Position numbers and translations under genes: made by a program
Notes under the pieces: model-generated
The model's input: only the letters and a program-made list of their open reading frames with translations
The model's database searches: none
Told to the model about the DNA's origin: nothing
NCBI GenBank assembly: GCA_951801675.1
Contig: CATONX010000014.1
Coordinates: 1-54,470, forward strand
Source: an uncultured Eubacteriales bacterium
Lineage (GTDB): Bacteria > Bacillota > Clostridia > Oscillospirales > Acutalibacteraceae
Direction of reading: 5' to 3'
Length of the DNA: 54,470 nucleotides
Shown here: piece by piece, positions 22,399 to 31,778 of the stretch
Position numbering within the stretch: the stretch's first letter is position 1
Layout of the letters: every line of letters begins with the position of its first letter

Positions 22399-22920
22399 AT
22401 GGCTGAAACAGCGAAATGGTACGTGGTCCACACCTTTTCTGGATATGAGAACAAGGTGGCGACCAATTTGCAGACCATGGTGGAGAATCGAAAGCTCCAC
22501 GACCTGATTCAGGAAATCCGGGTCCCGACTGAAACCGTCGTCGAGCTGACGGACAATAAGAAGCGCGAGGTGGAGCGAAAGCTCTTCCCGGGCTATGTCC
22601 TGGTAAAAATGGTGATGACAGACGATAGCTGGTATGTGGTGCGCAATACGCGCGGCTGCACCGGCTTTGTCGGGCCTGAGTCGAAACCGGTTCCCCTGAC
22701 GGAGGAAGAGGTTTTGGCTTTGGGCGTCGAAAAGAAGAACTTTGTCGTCAATTACGCGGTGGGCGACAACGTCCGCATTGTGGACGGTCCGCTGGAAGGC
22801 TTCATCGGCATTGTCGAGGAGCTGGACGCGGAGAAAAACAGCGTACGGGTCCGCATTTCCATGTTCGGACGGGAAACCCCAGTCGAGCTGGAGCTGGACC
22901 AGGCGGAACCGGTGGAATAA
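22399..22920 (+). CDS. nusG: Transcription termination/antitermination factor NusG
   Basis: A 173-residue NusG. The NGN domain (KWYVVHTFSGYENKVA at the start and KLFPGYVLVKM) binds RNA polymerase. The KOW domain (VGDNVRIVDGPLEGFIGIV) contacts Rho or ribosomal S10. Start and length are normal for the family. It is followed 142 bases later by rplK with no clear promoter between, so the genes are probably cotranscribed. Confidence 0.97.
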   Translation: MAETAKWYVVHTFSGYENKVATNLQTMVENRKLHDLIQEIRVPTETVVELTDNKKREVERKLFPGYVLVKMVMTDDSWYVVRNTRGCTGFVGPESKPVPLTEEEVLALGVEKKNFVVNYAVGDNVRIVDGPLEGFIGIVEELDAEKNSVRVRISMFGRETPVELELDQAEPVE

Positions 22921-23062
22921 TCGGTTGCCCGCATTGCTTTGAAACGAACGGCTGCCGCCGTTTGCTTGGAGCGTTTCGCTCCTCGGGGCCCAAGGGCTCC
23001 GGTGGGAGGAGGATGCATCGGAATCCTCCGCCAATTACCACGTTATTTTGGAGGTGCAAACA

Positions 23063-23488
23063 ATGGCACAAAAGGTTACGGGTTACATCAAATTACAGAT
23101 CCCGGCCGGAAAGGCCACCCCTGCGCCGCCTGTCGGCCCTGCGCTGGGTCAGCACGGCGTCAACATCATGGCATTTACCAAGGAATTCAACGAGCGCACC
23201 AAGAACGATGTAGGTCTCATCATCCCGGTGATCATCACCGTGTATGCGGACCGCTCCTTCACGTTCGTCACCAAGACCCCGCCGGCTGCGGTCCTCATCA
23301 AGAAGGCCTGCGGCATCGAGAGCGGTTCCGGCGTCCCCAACAAGACGAAGGTTGCGCAGATTACCAAGGAACAAATCCGTAAAATCGCGGAGCAGAAAAT
23401 GCCCGACCTCAACGCTGCGAATGTAGAGGCTGCCATGTCCATGGTCGCCGGTACTGCCCGCAGCATGGGCGTCACGGTCGCTGATTAG
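23063..23488 (+). CDS. rplK: 50S ribosomal protein L11
   Basis: A 141-residue L11 with [20 protein letters not shown] and the C-terminal rRNA-binding domain ending [17 protein letters not shown] before ATG 23063 fixes the start; the frame five codons earlier is unlikely. L11 forms the GTPase-associated centre with L10 and L7/L12. Confidence 0.97.
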   Translation: MAQKVTGYIKLQIPAGKATPAPPVGPALGQHGVNIMAFTKEFNERTKNDVGLIIPVIITVYADRSFTFVTKTPPAAVLIKKACGIESGSGVPNKTKVAQITKEQIRKIAEQKMPDLNAANVEAAMSMVAGTARSMGVTVAD

Positions 23489-23544
23489 TCACGCCCGGGT
23501 GGGAGGAAATCATCCGTTATACCACTCAACAGGAGGAAAAGCTA

Positions 23545-24240
23545 ATGAAACACGGTAAAAAATATAACGATTCCGTCAAGTTGGTGGACTCCACCAAGCA
23601 GTACGACCGGGACGAGGCCCTCGACCTGGTGGTAAAGACGGCGAAAGCCAAATTCGATGAGACCGTCGAAGTGCACATCAAGCTGGGCGTTGACGGCCGT
23701 CACGCCGACCAGCAGGTCCGCGGCGCGGTTGTTCTTCCCAACGGCACCGGTAAAAAGGTCCGCGTGCTGGTTTTCTGCAAGGGCGACAATGTGCAGCTCG
23801 CTAAGGATGCCGGCGCGGAATATGTCGGCGACGCCGACCTGGTTGCCAAGATCCAGGGCGAAGGCTGGATGGATTTCGACGTGGTCATCGCCACTCCCGA
23901 CATGATGGGCGTGGTCGGCCGTCTCGGTAAGGTGCTCGGCCCCCGCGGCCTGATGCCTAACCCCAAGGCCGGTACCGTTACGCCGGACGTGGCCCGCGCG
24001 GTCAAAGAGGCGAAGGCCGGTAAGATCGAGTACCGTCTCGACAAGACCAACATCATCCACTGCCCCATCGGCAAGGCCTCCTTTGGCCCCGAGAAGCTGG
24101 GTGAGAACTTTGATACGCTGGTTGGCGCCGTTCTCAAGGCGAAGCCGGCTGCGGCGAAGGGCCAGTACATCCGCTCTCTGGTGGTTTCCGCTACCATGGG
24201 CCCCGGTGTCCGTCTCAACCCGGCCAAGTATGTTGGCTAA
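23545..24240 (+). CDS. rplA: 50S ribosomal protein L1
   Basis: A 231-residue L1 of the L1 stalk. It has [20 protein letters not shown] and [16 protein letters not shown] typical of the family, and ends [22 protein letters not shown] precedes the ATG. It ends the rplK-rplA pair; a new promoter follows for rplJL. Confidence 0.97.
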   Translation: MKHGKKYNDSVKLVDSTKQYDRDEALDLVVKTAKAKFDETVEVHIKLGVDGRHADQQVRGAVVLPNGTGKKVRVLVFCKGDNVQLAKDAGAEYVGDADLVAKIQGEGWMDFDVVIATPDMMGVVGRLGKVLGPRGLMPNPKAGTVTPDVARAVKEAKAGKIEYRLDKTNIIHCPIGKASFGPEKLGENFDTLVGAVLKAKPAAAKGQYIRSLVVSATMGPGVRLNPAKYVG

Positions 24241-24255
24241 ACTTTGCGAAATGAA

Positions 24256-24284
24256 TTGACATGGAAGGAATTCTGTGTTATTCT
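24256..24284 (+). promoter_or_regulatory. Promoter of rplJ-rplL
   Basis: TTGACA (24256-24261), a 17-base spacer and TATTCT (24279-24284), directly ahead of the L10 leader. Confidence 0.75.
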
Positions 24285-24289
24285 AAACG

Positions 24290-24444
24290 AAACGCTGTTC
24301 TTACCCTAAGACAGCAGGTGCTTTGTGCGTAATGGTTTACCCGCCTGCCGAGGAGAAAGAGCGCAGAAGATCCGAGCGCGGATGTTTCCGCTTTCGTATG
24401 TGTCTGTATGCCCTTCCCGTCGGTCTGACGGGAAGGGCTTTTTT
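24290..24444 (+). ncRNA. Ribosomal protein L10 leader with attenuator terminator
   Basis: The leader has the conserved elements AAGACAGCAGGTG (24309-24321) and CCTGCCGAGG, whose pairing forms the L10(L12)4 binding site. It ends in GCCCTTCCCGTC (24410-24421)-GGTCT-GACGGGAAGGGC followed by six T (24439-24444), an intrinsic terminator 36 bases before rplJ. Excess L10-L12 complex would favour premature termination, the known autoregulation of rplJL in Firmicutes. Confidence 0.85.
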
Positions 24445-24479
24445 CGTGCAAAATCTTTTGATACCGGAGGTGAAAGAAT

Positions 24480-25010
24480 TTGCCAAGCGAAAAGATTTTG
24501 GAGCAAAAGAAGCAGTTGGTCAGTGACCTTTCTGAAAAGCTTAAGAACTCGGTAGCCGGCGTCCTGGTCAGCTACAAGGGGATTTCCGTGGCGGACGATA
24601 CCAAGCTGCGCAGCGACCTGCGTGCGGCTGGCGTGGAATACGGCGTTGTGAAGAACACGATGCTGCATCTGGCGGCCGAAAAGGCGGACTTAACCGAGCT
24701 CGACAGTGTCCTCACCGGCACGACTGCTCTTGCTATCAGCGCGGAAGATCATGTGGCGGCGGCAAAGGTGCTCAAGAAGTTTGCCGAAACCCACAAGACC
24801 TTTGAAATCAAGGCGGGCTTTGTCGAGGGCAAGGTCATCGACAAGGCTGGCGTGGAGGAACTCGCGGAACTGCCCTCCAAGGAGCAGCTCATTGCCCAGG
24901 TCCTCGGCGGCTTGAACGCCCCGATCACCGGCCTGGTGTACGTCCTCAACGCGAACATTACGGGTCTCGCACGTGTCCTCAACGCCATCGCGGAGAAGAA
25001 GGGCGCGTAA
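24480..25010 (+). CDS. rplJ: 50S ribosomal protein L10
   Basis: A 176-residue L10 starting at TTG 24480 behind GGAGGTGAAAG. The N-terminal rRNA-binding part has VLVSYKGISVADDTKLR and AGVEYGVVKNTM, and the C-terminal helix (NITGLARVLNAIAEKKG) carries L7/L12 dimers. The TTG start may add to low, regulated expression set by the leader. Confidence 0.96.
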   Translation: MPSEKILEQKKQLVSDLSEKLKNSVAGVLVSYKGISVADDTKLRSDLRAAGVEYGVVKNTMLHLAAEKADLTELDSVLTGTTALAISAEDHVAAAKVLKKFAETHKTFEIKAGFVEGKVIDKAGVEELAELPSKEQLIAQVLGGLNAPITGLVYVLNANITGLARVLNAIAEKKGA

Positions 25011-25059
25011 GGTTTTCCTACAAACTTAAATTTGCTATGATATGATGGAGGTAACAAAA

Positions 25060-25440
25060 ATGTCTGATAAGGTTTTAAAGCTCATTGAAGATGTCAAGAC
25101 TCTTTCCGTTCTGGAGCTCTCCGAGCTCGTTAAGGCTCTCGAAGAAGAATTCGGCGTTTCTGCTGCGGCTCCGGTTGCGGTTGCTGCTGCGGCTCCGGCT
25201 GCCGGCGGCGCTGCTGCTGCGGAAGAGAAGACCGAGTTTGACGTTATCCTGAAGGAAGTCGGCTCCAACAAGATCGCGGTCATCAAGGTTGTCCGCGAGA
25301 TCACCGGCTTGGGCCTGAAGGAAGCTAAGGAAGTCGTTGATAACGCTCCGAAGGCTCTCAAGGAAGGTGTTTCCAAGGACGATGCCGACGCGATCGCTGC
25401 CAAGCTCAAGGAAGCCGGCGCGACTGCGGAAATCAAATAA
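25060..25440 (+). CDS. rplL: 50S ribosomal protein L7/L12
   Basis: A 126-residue L7/L12. The N-terminal dimerisation domain ([20 protein letters not shown]) is followed by an Ala-rich hinge (about 40-58) and the factor-binding C-terminal domain ([20 protein letters not shown]). GGAGGTAAC precedes ATG 25060. A strong terminator follows at once; the usual next gene, rpoB, is absent. Confidence 0.97.
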   Translation: MSDKVLKLIEDVKTLSVLELSELVKALEEEFGVSAAAPVAVAAAAPAAGGAAAAEEKTEFDVILKEVGSNKIAVIKVVREITGLGLKEAKEVVDNAPKALKEGVSKDDADAIAAKLKEAGATAEIK

Positions 25441-25457
25441 GGTTTTTTGGTCGATTG

Positions 25458-25489
25458 AAAGGGCTCCGGCAAACGCCGGGGCCCTTTTT
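25458..25489 (+). terminator. Terminator of rplJL
   Basis: AAAGGGC-T-CCGGC pairs with GCCGG-G-GCCC and is followed by five T (25485-25489). Confidence 0.85.
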
Positions 25490-25532
25490 GCGTAAGTAGC
25501 GTTCAGTTTGGCGAATGAAATCGGTTTTTGTA

Positions 25533-25600
25533 TTGACAGGCTATCTGTTATGAAGTATATTAGCTATGTACTATAACTATTATGCCTGATAGCAGATAGG
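25533..25600 (+). promoter_or_regulatory. Promoter and candidate operator of the marR-ftsH operon
   Basis: TTGACA (25533-25538), a 17-base spacer and TATATT (25556-25561) form a strong promoter. CTATCTG (25541-25547) inside the spacer and CAGATAG (25594-25600) just before the ribosome binding site are an inverted pair that could be bound by the encoded MarR protein. Confidence 0.6.
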
Positions 25601-25611
25601 AGGGGGTTGCC

Positions 25612-26085
25612 TTGGAGGTCAACCGCTTTAAAGACCAGGTCTGGGATTTGCTTCGTGGAATCTCGGAAAATATGGATCGGGCCTTTCGCCCTTTTACCGA
25701 GCGGGAAGGGCTTACCATGATGCAGGCCCGGGCACTGATTGAAGTGGGGCAGTGCGGCGTCCACACGGTGGGGAGCCTGGGAAAGCGCATGGGCGTGGCC
25801 AGTGCCAACGTGTCGGCGCTTTGTAAACGCCTGGAAAAGGAAGGGTTCCTTTCCCGTTCGCGGGATGGGCAGGACGAAAGGCTCGTCCATCTTGCCGTGA
25901 CGCCTTTCGGCCAGGGGGCGCTTGACCGCATCAGCACAGCCCTTCGTGACCGGTATCACGACATTTTTCAGGAAAAAGACCAAGAAAAGCTTAACTCCAT
26001 TCTGAGTGGGCTTCAAGATCTCAATGACCTGCTCAAACGAATGGGGAACGATCGCCCGGACCAGAACAAGGAGGAATCTGTATGA
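25612..26085 (+). CDS. MarR-family transcriptional regulator
   Basis: This 157-residue winged-helix protein starts at TTG 25612 behind AGGAGGG. The DNA-binding part is VGSLGKRMGVASANVSALCK, quoted with the wing DGQDERLVHLAVTPFG that is typical of MarR. Helices at both ends form the dimer. It overlaps the following ftsH by 4 bases (ATGA), so it probably autoregulates the operon and thereby the protease and exporter behind it. The ligand is unknown. Confidence 0.88.
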   Translation: MEVNRFKDQVWDLLRGISENMDRAFRPFTEREGLTMMQARALIEVGQCGVHTVGSLGKRMGVASANVSALCKRLEKEGFLSRSRDGQDERLVHLAVTPFGQGALDRISTALRDRYHDIFQEKDQEKLNSILSGLQDLNDLLKRMGNDRPDQNKEESV

Positions 26086-27902
26086 CCGAGCAGAAAAAGA
26101 CCCCCAAAAAGCCGCTTATCTTTTATTATGTCGTAGCTATGCTGGTGCTCCTTCTGCTCAATGCGCTGCTTTTCCCGACCCTGCTCGGAAATCAGGTCAA
26201 GCAGGTGGACTACGGCACCTTCCTTACGATGATCGAAGAGGACCGGGTGAAGGAGGTAGAGGTCCAGGAAAACGAAATCGTGTTTGTGACGACGGGGGAC
26301 GATGGAAAGGAAGAAGTCTGTGTTACCGGCAAAATGGACGACCCGGACTTGGTTGGCCGCCTGCAAAATTCCAGCGCCCAGTTTTCCAAAGACATACCCA
26401 AAGAGAATTCGCCCTTGCTCAACTTTTTGCTAAGCTGGGTGCTGCCGATTCTCTTCTTTGTGGCCATTGGTCAGCTTCTCATGCGCTCCATGCAAAAGCG
26501 CATGAGCGGTGCAAACGCCATGACCTTCGGCAAGAGCAACGCCAAGGTCTATGTGGAAGCCCAAACCGGCAAGACCTTTGCAGACGTGGCCGGGGAGGAC
26601 GAAGCCAAGGATGCGTTAAAGGAAATCGTCGATTTCCTTCATAACCCCAAAAAATACGCCGAGATCGGCGCGATCCTTCCCAAGGGCGCTCTGCTGGTGG
26701 GCCCTCCCGGCACCGGCAAGACCCTGCTTGCTAAGGCGGTGGCCGGGGAAGCGAAGGTTCCCTTTTTCTCCATCTCCGGATCGGAGTTTGTGGAAATGTT
26801 CGTGGGTATGGGCGCTGCAAAGGTACGCGATCTTTTTGAACAGGCCCAGAAAAAAGCTCCCTGCATTGTCTTTATTGATGAGATCGACACCATCGGCAAA
26901 AAACGGGACACCGGCGGTTTCGGCTCCAACGACGAGCGGGAGCAAACCTTAAACCAGCTGCTCACCGAAATGGACGGCTTTGACGGCAAGAAGGGGGTCG
27001 TTATTCTGGCCGCCACCAACCGCCCGGAAACGCTGGACAAGGCGCTTTTGCGCCCGGGCCGGTTTGACCGCCGCATCCCGGTGGAACTGCCGGACCTGGC
27101 GGGACGGGAAGCCATCCTTAAGGTGCACGCCAAAAACATCAAGACGGACGACCATATCGATTATACCGCCATCGCCCGCGCTACCTCCGGCGCGTCCGGC
27201 GCCGAGCTTGCCAACATTGTCAATGAGGCGGCCCTGCGCGCGGTCAAGTGCGGGCGGGACCGGGTCATCCAGGAGGACCTGGAGGAATCGGTGGAGGTGG
27301 TCATCGCCGGGTACCAGCGCAAGAGTGCAGTCATTTCTCCCAAAGAAAAGCAAATTGTCGCCTATCATGAGATCGGCCACGCCCTGGTGGCCGCAAAGCA
27401 GACCAATTCCGCGCCGGTGCATAAAATTACCATCGTCCCCCGTACCTCCGGGGCCTTGGGCTACACCATGCAGGTAGCGCAGGAAGACAGCGTTTTGATG
27501 AGCCGGGAGGAGGCCTATAACAAAATCGCCACCTTAACCGGCGGCCGTGCGGCGGAGGAGCTGATCTTCTCTTCCTGCACCTCCGGCGCCTCTAACGACA
27601 TTGAACAGGCCACCAAGCTGGCCCGCGCCATGGTCACCCGCCTGGGAATGAGCAAGGAGTTTGACATGATGGCGCTGGAAACCGTCAATAACCAGTATCT
27701 GGGCGGAGATGCTTCCCTTGCCTGCTCTGAGCAGACAGCAGCGAAGATCGACGCCGAGGTGCTTTCCATCATCAAACAGGCCCACGAAAAGGCAGCCGGC
27801 ATTCTGAAAGACCATGTGGAAAAACTGCACGAGCTGGCCGCTTATCTGCTTGAGAAGGAAACCATCACCGGAGAGGAATTCATGGAAATCCTCAACCGGT
27901 AA
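26082..27902 (+). CDS. ftsH: FtsH-family membrane ATP-dependent zinc protease
   Basis: A 606-residue AAA+ protease. Two membrane helices (about 11-33 and 114-135) flank an extracytoplasmic domain. The AAA module has GPPGTGKT (about 207-214), the pore loop [10 protein letters not shown], Walker [12 protein letters not shown] and the second-region RPGRFDRRI. The M41 protease has the zinc-binding HEIGH (429-433) and a third ligand in SNDIEQAT. It degrades misassembled membrane and regulatory proteins. As it is cotranscribed with a MarR regulator and a MATE exporter rather than with tilS/hpt, it is probably a paralogue used under particular stress, not the housekeeping copy. Confidence 0.95.
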   Translation: MTEQKKTPKKPLIFYYVVAMLVLLLLNALLFPTLLGNQVKQVDYGTFLTMIEEDRVKEVEVQENEIVFVTTGDDGKEEVCVTGKMDDPDLVGRLQNSSAQFSKDIPKENSPLLNFLLSWVLPILFFVAIGQLLMRSMQKRMSGANAMTFGKSNAKVYVEAQTGKTFADVAGEDEAKDALKEIVDFLHNPKKYAEIGAILPKGALLVGPPGTGKTLLAKAVAGEAKVPFFSISGSEFVEMFVGMGAAKVRDLFEQAQKKAPCIVFIDEIDTIGKKRDTGGFGSNDEREQTLNQLLTEMDGFDGKKGVVILAATNRPETLDKALLRPGRFDRRIPVELPDLAGREAILKVHAKNIKTDDHIDYTAIARATSGASGAELANIVNEAALRAVKCGRDRVIQEDLEESVEVVIAGYQRKSAVISPKEKQIVAYHEIGHALVAAKQTNSAPVHKITIVPRTSGALGYTMQVAQEDSVLMSREEAYNKIATLTGGRAAEELIFSSCTSGASNDIEQATKLARAMVTRLGMSKEFDMMALETVNNQYLGGDASLACSEQTAAKIDAEVLSIIKQAHEKAAGILKDHVEKLHELAAYLLEKETITGEEFMEILNR

Positions 27903-27948
27903 CGGGTACGGGAGCCGAAAAAGATTTGTAGGGAACGGAGCGATCCAA

Positions 27949-29334
27949 TTGCATACAGAACAAGAAAATCCCTTGGGAACCGAGCGGGTGGGCCGGCTGC
28001 TTTTGCGGCTGGCCCTGCCCGCTGTCACCGCACAGCTGGTCAATATGCTCTATAACATCGTTGACCGCATTTACATCGGGCATATCCCCGATGTAGGCGC
28101 GGCCGCGCTGACCGGAGTGGGGGTGACCTTCCCGGTCATCATGGTCATCGCCGCCTTCAGCGCCTTGATCGGCATGGGCGGCGCGCCCCGGGCTTCCATC
28201 AAAATGGGGCAGAACGACGACGACGGCGCAGAGGAAATCATGGGAAACTGCCTGACCGTGCTCATCGGGATCTCCGTGGTGCTCACCGCCGTCTTTCTGC
28301 TTTTCGGCCGGGACCTGCTTTTGCTTTTCGGAGCGAGCGGGGATACCATCGGCTATGCCAGCAGTTATATGAACATCTATGTCTGCGGCACCCTCTTTGT
28401 CCAGCTGGCCTTGGGTATGAATTCCTTCATTTCCTCTCAGGGCTTTGCCAAGACCAGTATGATCACCGTGGTCATCGGCGCCGCCATCAACATTGCGCTG
28501 GACCCGCTGTTTATTTTTACGTTTGGTTTGGGCGTCCAGGGCGCGGCCTTGGCCACCGTCCTTTCCCAGGCGGTGTCGGCCGTTTGGGTTATGTGCTTCC
28601 TTAGAGGAAAAAAGACCCACCTGCGCATCCGTCGGCGCTACCTGCGCCCGAGGGCGTCGGTGATGCTGCCGGTGCTGGCGCTGGGCGTGTCCCCCTTTAT
28701 CATGCAAAGCACCGAGAGCCTGGTGAACATCGCGCTCAATTCCTCGCTGCAGACTTACGGCGGAGACCTGGCGGTGGGAGCCATGACCATTCTCGCAAGC
28801 CTGATGCAGGTGCTGACTCTGCCGATCATGGGAATCGCCCAGGGAGCCCAGCCCATCGCCGGGTTTAACTTCGGCGCGGGCAAAAACGACCGGGTCAGAA
28901 AGACCTTTCGGCTGCTGCTGATCTCGTCGGTGACCTTTGCCACTGTCATGTGGCTTGCGATGATGTTCATTCCTCAGGTCTTCATCTCCCTGTTCAACAA
29001 CGACCCGGAATTGATGAAGGTTACCGTCTGGGCGGTGCGCATCTACATGGGAGGCGCGTTTGCGCTGGGCGCTCAGTTTGCCTGCCAGCAGACTTTTATC
29101 GCCGTGGGCCAGGCGAAGGTGTCGCTGCTTCTGGCCCTGCTTCGCAAAATTGTGCTGTTAATTCCGCTGATCTACATCCTGCCGAATTTCTTTGCCGACA
29201 AGGTATTTGCCGTCTTCCTGGCCGAACCGGTGTCCGACCTGCTGGCCGCCACCATCACCGTGATTACCTTCTCGCTGCAGTTCGGCAGGATTCTCGCCCG
29301 CAACCAACCGCCGGCAGAAGAAACGGCGGCCTGA
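27949..29334 (+). CDS. MATE-family multidrug/sodium antiporter
   Basis: A 461-residue protein with twelve predicted membrane segments. It starts LGTERVGRLLLRLALPAVTAQLV and contains NMLYNIVDRIYIG and the MATE repeat PIMGIAQGAQPIAGFNFGA (quoted in parts). It exports cationic drugs or metabolites in exchange for sodium or protons. TTG 27949 is preferred (GGAG upstream); the frame back to 27814 overlaps ftsH. It is the third gene of the MarR-controlled unit. Confidence 0.92.
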   Translation: MHTEQENPLGTERVGRLLLRLALPAVTAQLVNMLYNIVDRIYIGHIPDVGAAALTGVGVTFPVIMVIAAFSALIGMGGAPRASIKMGQNDDDGAEEIMGNCLTVLIGISVVLTAVFLLFGRDLLLLFGASGDTIGYASSYMNIYVCGTLFVQLALGMNSFISSQGFAKTSMITVVIGAAINIALDPLFIFTFGLGVQGAALATVLSQAVSAVWVMCFLRGKKTHLRIRRRYLRPRASVMLPVLALGVSPFIMQSTESLVNIALNSSLQTYGGDLAVGAMTILASLMQVLTLPIMGIAQGAQPIAGFNFGAGKNDRVRKTFRLLLISSVTFATVMWLAMMFIPQVFISLFNNDPELMKVTVWAVRIYMGGAFALGAQFACQQTFIAVGQAKVSLLLALLRKIVLLIPLIYILPNFFADKVFAVFLAEPVSDLLAATITVITFSLQFGRILARNQPPAEETAA

Positions 29335-29350
29335 CAAAACGAGGAACGGC

Positions 29351-30169
29351 ATGAATCGGGTTTGCCTTTTGTTTTTGTACTTCTTTTTGTACAGCGTGAT
29401 CGGATGGGTCTGTGAGACGGCCTATTGCTCCATCGGAAAGAGAAAATTTGTCAACCGCGGCTTTTTAAACGGCCCCTTATGTCCGGTCTATGGCTTTGGG
29501 GCGCTGGCGGTGGTCTGGCTGCTGCGTCCGGTTTGCGAATATCCGATTTTGGTGTTTGCAGCCGGCGCGGTGGTGACGAGTATGCTCGAATACCTGACCG
29601 GTTACCTGCTGGAAAAACTTTTCGGGCTCAAACTTTGGGACTATTCCAAACGCCCCTATAACATCCGCGGGCGGGTCTGCCTGCGAAACTCTTTGCTGTT
29701 TGGTTTGCTGTCCTTGTTTTTGGTGGAGTTTTTGCACCCGGTTTTGTATGCGCTTTTGCACAAAGCCCCGGTGTGGCTTTTGAACGCTGCGGCGGTGGTG
29801 CTCTTTGTCCTCCTGCTTGCCGACCTGGCGGTCACCGTAGGTACGCTGCTTGAGATCAACGGCAAACTCAGGCAGATCGGGCAGGTGCTTGGGGAGCTCA
29901 ACGAGCGCGGTGCTGGAAATCTCCAGCAGATCGGCCAGCGGTTTCATGAAAACATGGGCGCTCTCAGAGAACGCCGGAAGGAGCGCCAAACCGACGCAAA
30001 AGAACGTATCGACCAGTTAAACGCCCGGCTGGGCAAGCTGCTTACCCAAAAACGGATGCAGCGCCGCATCTTCAAAGCGTTCCCCAATATGCAGTCAAAA
30101 AAGCACCAGGAGATCCTCGATTGGTTCAAGGAACTTGCCGATCAAAAGCGGGAAAAGAAGGATTCCTGA
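29351..30169 (+). CDS. CmpB-like putative ABC-transporter-type membrane protein (PF06541-like)
   Basis: A 272-residue protein. The first ~165 residues have about five membrane segments with the family pattern YSVIGWVCETAYCSI, FVNRGFLNGPLCPVYGFGA and LEYLTGYLLEKLFGLKLWDYS (quoted in parts). The last ~100 residues form a long, highly charged coiled coil. The family is called putative ABC-transporter type IV, but no ATPase is nearby and its role is unknown. It lies 16 bases after the MATE gene. Confidence 0.85.
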   Translation: MNRVCLLFLYFFLYSVIGWVCETAYCSIGKRKFVNRGFLNGPLCPVYGFGALAVVWLLRPVCEYPILVFAAGAVVTSMLEYLTGYLLEKLFGLKLWDYSKRPYNIRGRVCLRNSLLFGLLSLFLVEFLHPVLYALLHKAPVWLLNAAAVVLFVLLLADLAVTVGTLLEINGKLRQIGQVLGELNERGAGNLQQIGQRFHENMGALRERRKERQTDAKERIDQLNARLGKLLTQKRMQRRIFKAFPNMQSKKHQEILDWFKELADQKREKKDS

Positions 30170-30219
30170 TACGTGGTATTTTATGATTCAAACAGCCGTG
30201 CTTGTGCAGGGGAAAATGG

Positions 30220-30254
30220 GGGAGGTGCGAACTATTGGCAGGCACCTCCCTTTT
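30220..30254 (+). terminator. Terminator of the marR-ftsH-MATE-CmpB unit
   Basis: GGGAGGTGC (30220-30228) pairs with GCACCTCCC (30242-30250), then four T. It marks the left border of the AT-rich island. Confidence 0.8.
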
Positions 30255-30670
30255 CAAATAATTGCGAATGTTATCCAGATAACGTAAAATACGTATGGTT
30301 AAGAAAGAATACAGGAGAAATAAAATAGTTGTCAAAGAACCATCCCTATAGAATCGGTACATCTTAGTACAATATAACTTTAGTGAATAATGATTTTATG
30401 TGCAGAAGATATCACGATACTTATGCATGTCTTGTCGCTTATTAATTATCTCAGTTTTCAATGAGTAGAGAATTGCATTCGCGGAAATAGAGAAAATGAT
30501 ATTGCTAAAAAAGAAAAAGGTTAAATATCTCTAAAATTTCCTTCAAAAAACAAGAAATGTCAAAAACAATTGTTTTTTGTATTGAAATGTTCATTTCTGT
30601 GTGATATTATATCGAATATGAACAAACTCTAAATTTTTATTGAATTTAGCAATTGGAGTGAAGGTAAGTT
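30255..30670 (+). promoter_or_regulatory. AT-rich leader of the importer operon with promoter and palindromes
   Basis: This gap has no gene. The promoter TTGAAA (30582-30587), a 17-base spacer and TATTAT (30605-30610) lies 60 bases before the lipoprotein gene. AAAAACAATTGTTTTT (30562-30577) is a perfect palindrome just upstream of the -35, and GAAATG-TT-CATTTC (30584-30597) overlaps the -35 and spacer. Both could be operators, possibly for the HTH domain of the cytidylyltransferase fusion. The part before 30540 shows nothing recognisable. Confidence 0.55.
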
Positions 30671-31651
30671 ATGAAAAAAGGATTGGCTCTAGTTTTGTCG
30701 CTTCTGTGCGTGGTGCTGCTGTTCACAGGCTGCGGCGGCGAAAGCAAAGACGTTGTTATCTATTCCTCAATGGAAGATTACCGCAATGCCGACTTGTCCC
30801 AGAAGCTCAAGGAGAAGTTCCCGGATTTTAATGTAAAGGTGCAGCAGATTACCACTGGCAACAATGCCGCAAAAATCAAGGCGGAGGGTGCTAACACGGA
30901 AGCAGATATTGTGCTGGCACTCGAAACTGCTTCCTATGAGCAGATTGCAGAATATTTTGTACCGCTCGAAGGCCTCCAAACAAACAACTACCTGCCTGAC
31001 ATGGACAATGCGGATAAACGCTGCTTTACCTGGGAGAAGTTTGAAGGCTCCTTTATCGTAAACACCGAAGTACTCAAAGGAAAAAATCTGCCGGAACCGA
31101 AAACTTATGAAGATTTGTTAAAGCCGGAATACAAGGGAATGATCGTGATGTCCAATCCCAAGACTTCCGGTACAGGTTATATGTTCCTCAACACCTGGGT
31201 CAACTCCATGGGTGAGGATGAGGCGTTCGCTTATGTGGAAAAGCTGCAGGCAAATGTCAAGCAGTTTACCGAGTCCGGTTCCGGGCCGGTTAAAATGCTG
31301 GTGCAGGGAGAAGCGGCGATTGGTCTGGGCATGGTGTTTCAGGCTGCCGAGCAGATCAATCAGGGTGCCCCGCTGAAGGTGATACAACCGGAAGGAGGAG
31401 CGCCTTATAACACAACTGTTTTCGGAATTATCAAAGGTAAGGAAACCAAAGAAAATGTCAAAAAGGTATTCGAATATCTAAACACCGAGTACTTTCTCTT
31501 TGACAAGGAAAACTATGCGCCCGGCAAAGTGATCGAAAATCAGCAGATTAAGATCAAGAATTATCCGGCAGATCTGGAACTTGCAGATATGTCTACCATT
31601 ACGGATATGGAGCTTAAGCAGAAGTTGTTGGATCGTTGGAACTTTTCCTGA
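30671..31651 (+). CDS. Lipoprotein solute-binding protein of a ferric/2-aminoethylphosphonate-type ABC importer
   Basis: This 326-residue protein has a signal peptide ending in the lipobox FTGC21, so it is anchored on the outer face of the membrane. The mature part begins VVIYSSMEDYRN, typical of the extracellular solute-binding family that includes iron-binding FbpA/FutA and 2-aminoethylphosphonate-binding PhnS. It also has YKGMIVMSNPKTSGTGYMFL (quoted length-limited) and a Gly-rich phosphate-like pocket. The Tyr pair that FbpA uses for iron is not obvious. Together with the downstream cytidylyltransferase and LicD genes this favours an aminophosphonate or choline-like ligand over iron, by inference. 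A 15-bp hairpin follows the gene. Confidence 0.85.
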   Translation: MKKGLALVLSLLCVVLLFTGCGGESKDVVIYSSMEDYRNADLSQKLKEKFPDFNVKVQQITTGNNAAKIKAEGANTEADIVLALETASYEQIAEYFVPLEGLQTNNYLPDMDNADKRCFTWEKFEGSFIVNTEVLKGKNLPEPKTYEDLLKPEYKGMIVMSNPKTSGTGYMFLNTWVNSMGEDEAFAYVEKLQANVKQFTESGSGPVKMLVQGEAAIGLGMVFQAAEQINQGAPLKVIQPEGGAPYNTTVFGIIKGKETKENVKKVFEYLNTEYFLFDKENYAPGKVIENQQIKIKNYPADLELADMSTITDMELKQKLLDRWNFS

Positions 31652-31708
31652 CTTGTTATTTCAATCAAAGGATTGGTTTAGCGCTGTACAAATGAGGAAC
31701 GAAAGCAG

Positions 31709-31743
31709 AAAACAATATGGGGGAATTTCCCCCATATTGTTTT
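31709..31743 (+). terminator. Intra-operon hairpin, attenuator
   Basis: AAAACAATATGGGGG (31709-31723), loop AATTT, CCCCCATATTGTTTT (31729-31743): a perfect 15-bp stem ending in T. Between the binding protein and the ATPase genes it would let more binding protein be made than transporter. Confidence 0.8.
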
Positions 31744-31778
31744 GTATTCGGAAACATGCGGAGAGTGGGAGTGTAAGA

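Noticed and set aside
24323-24555. Small frames in the L10 leader
   Set aside because: They overlap the conserved leader structure and its terminator.
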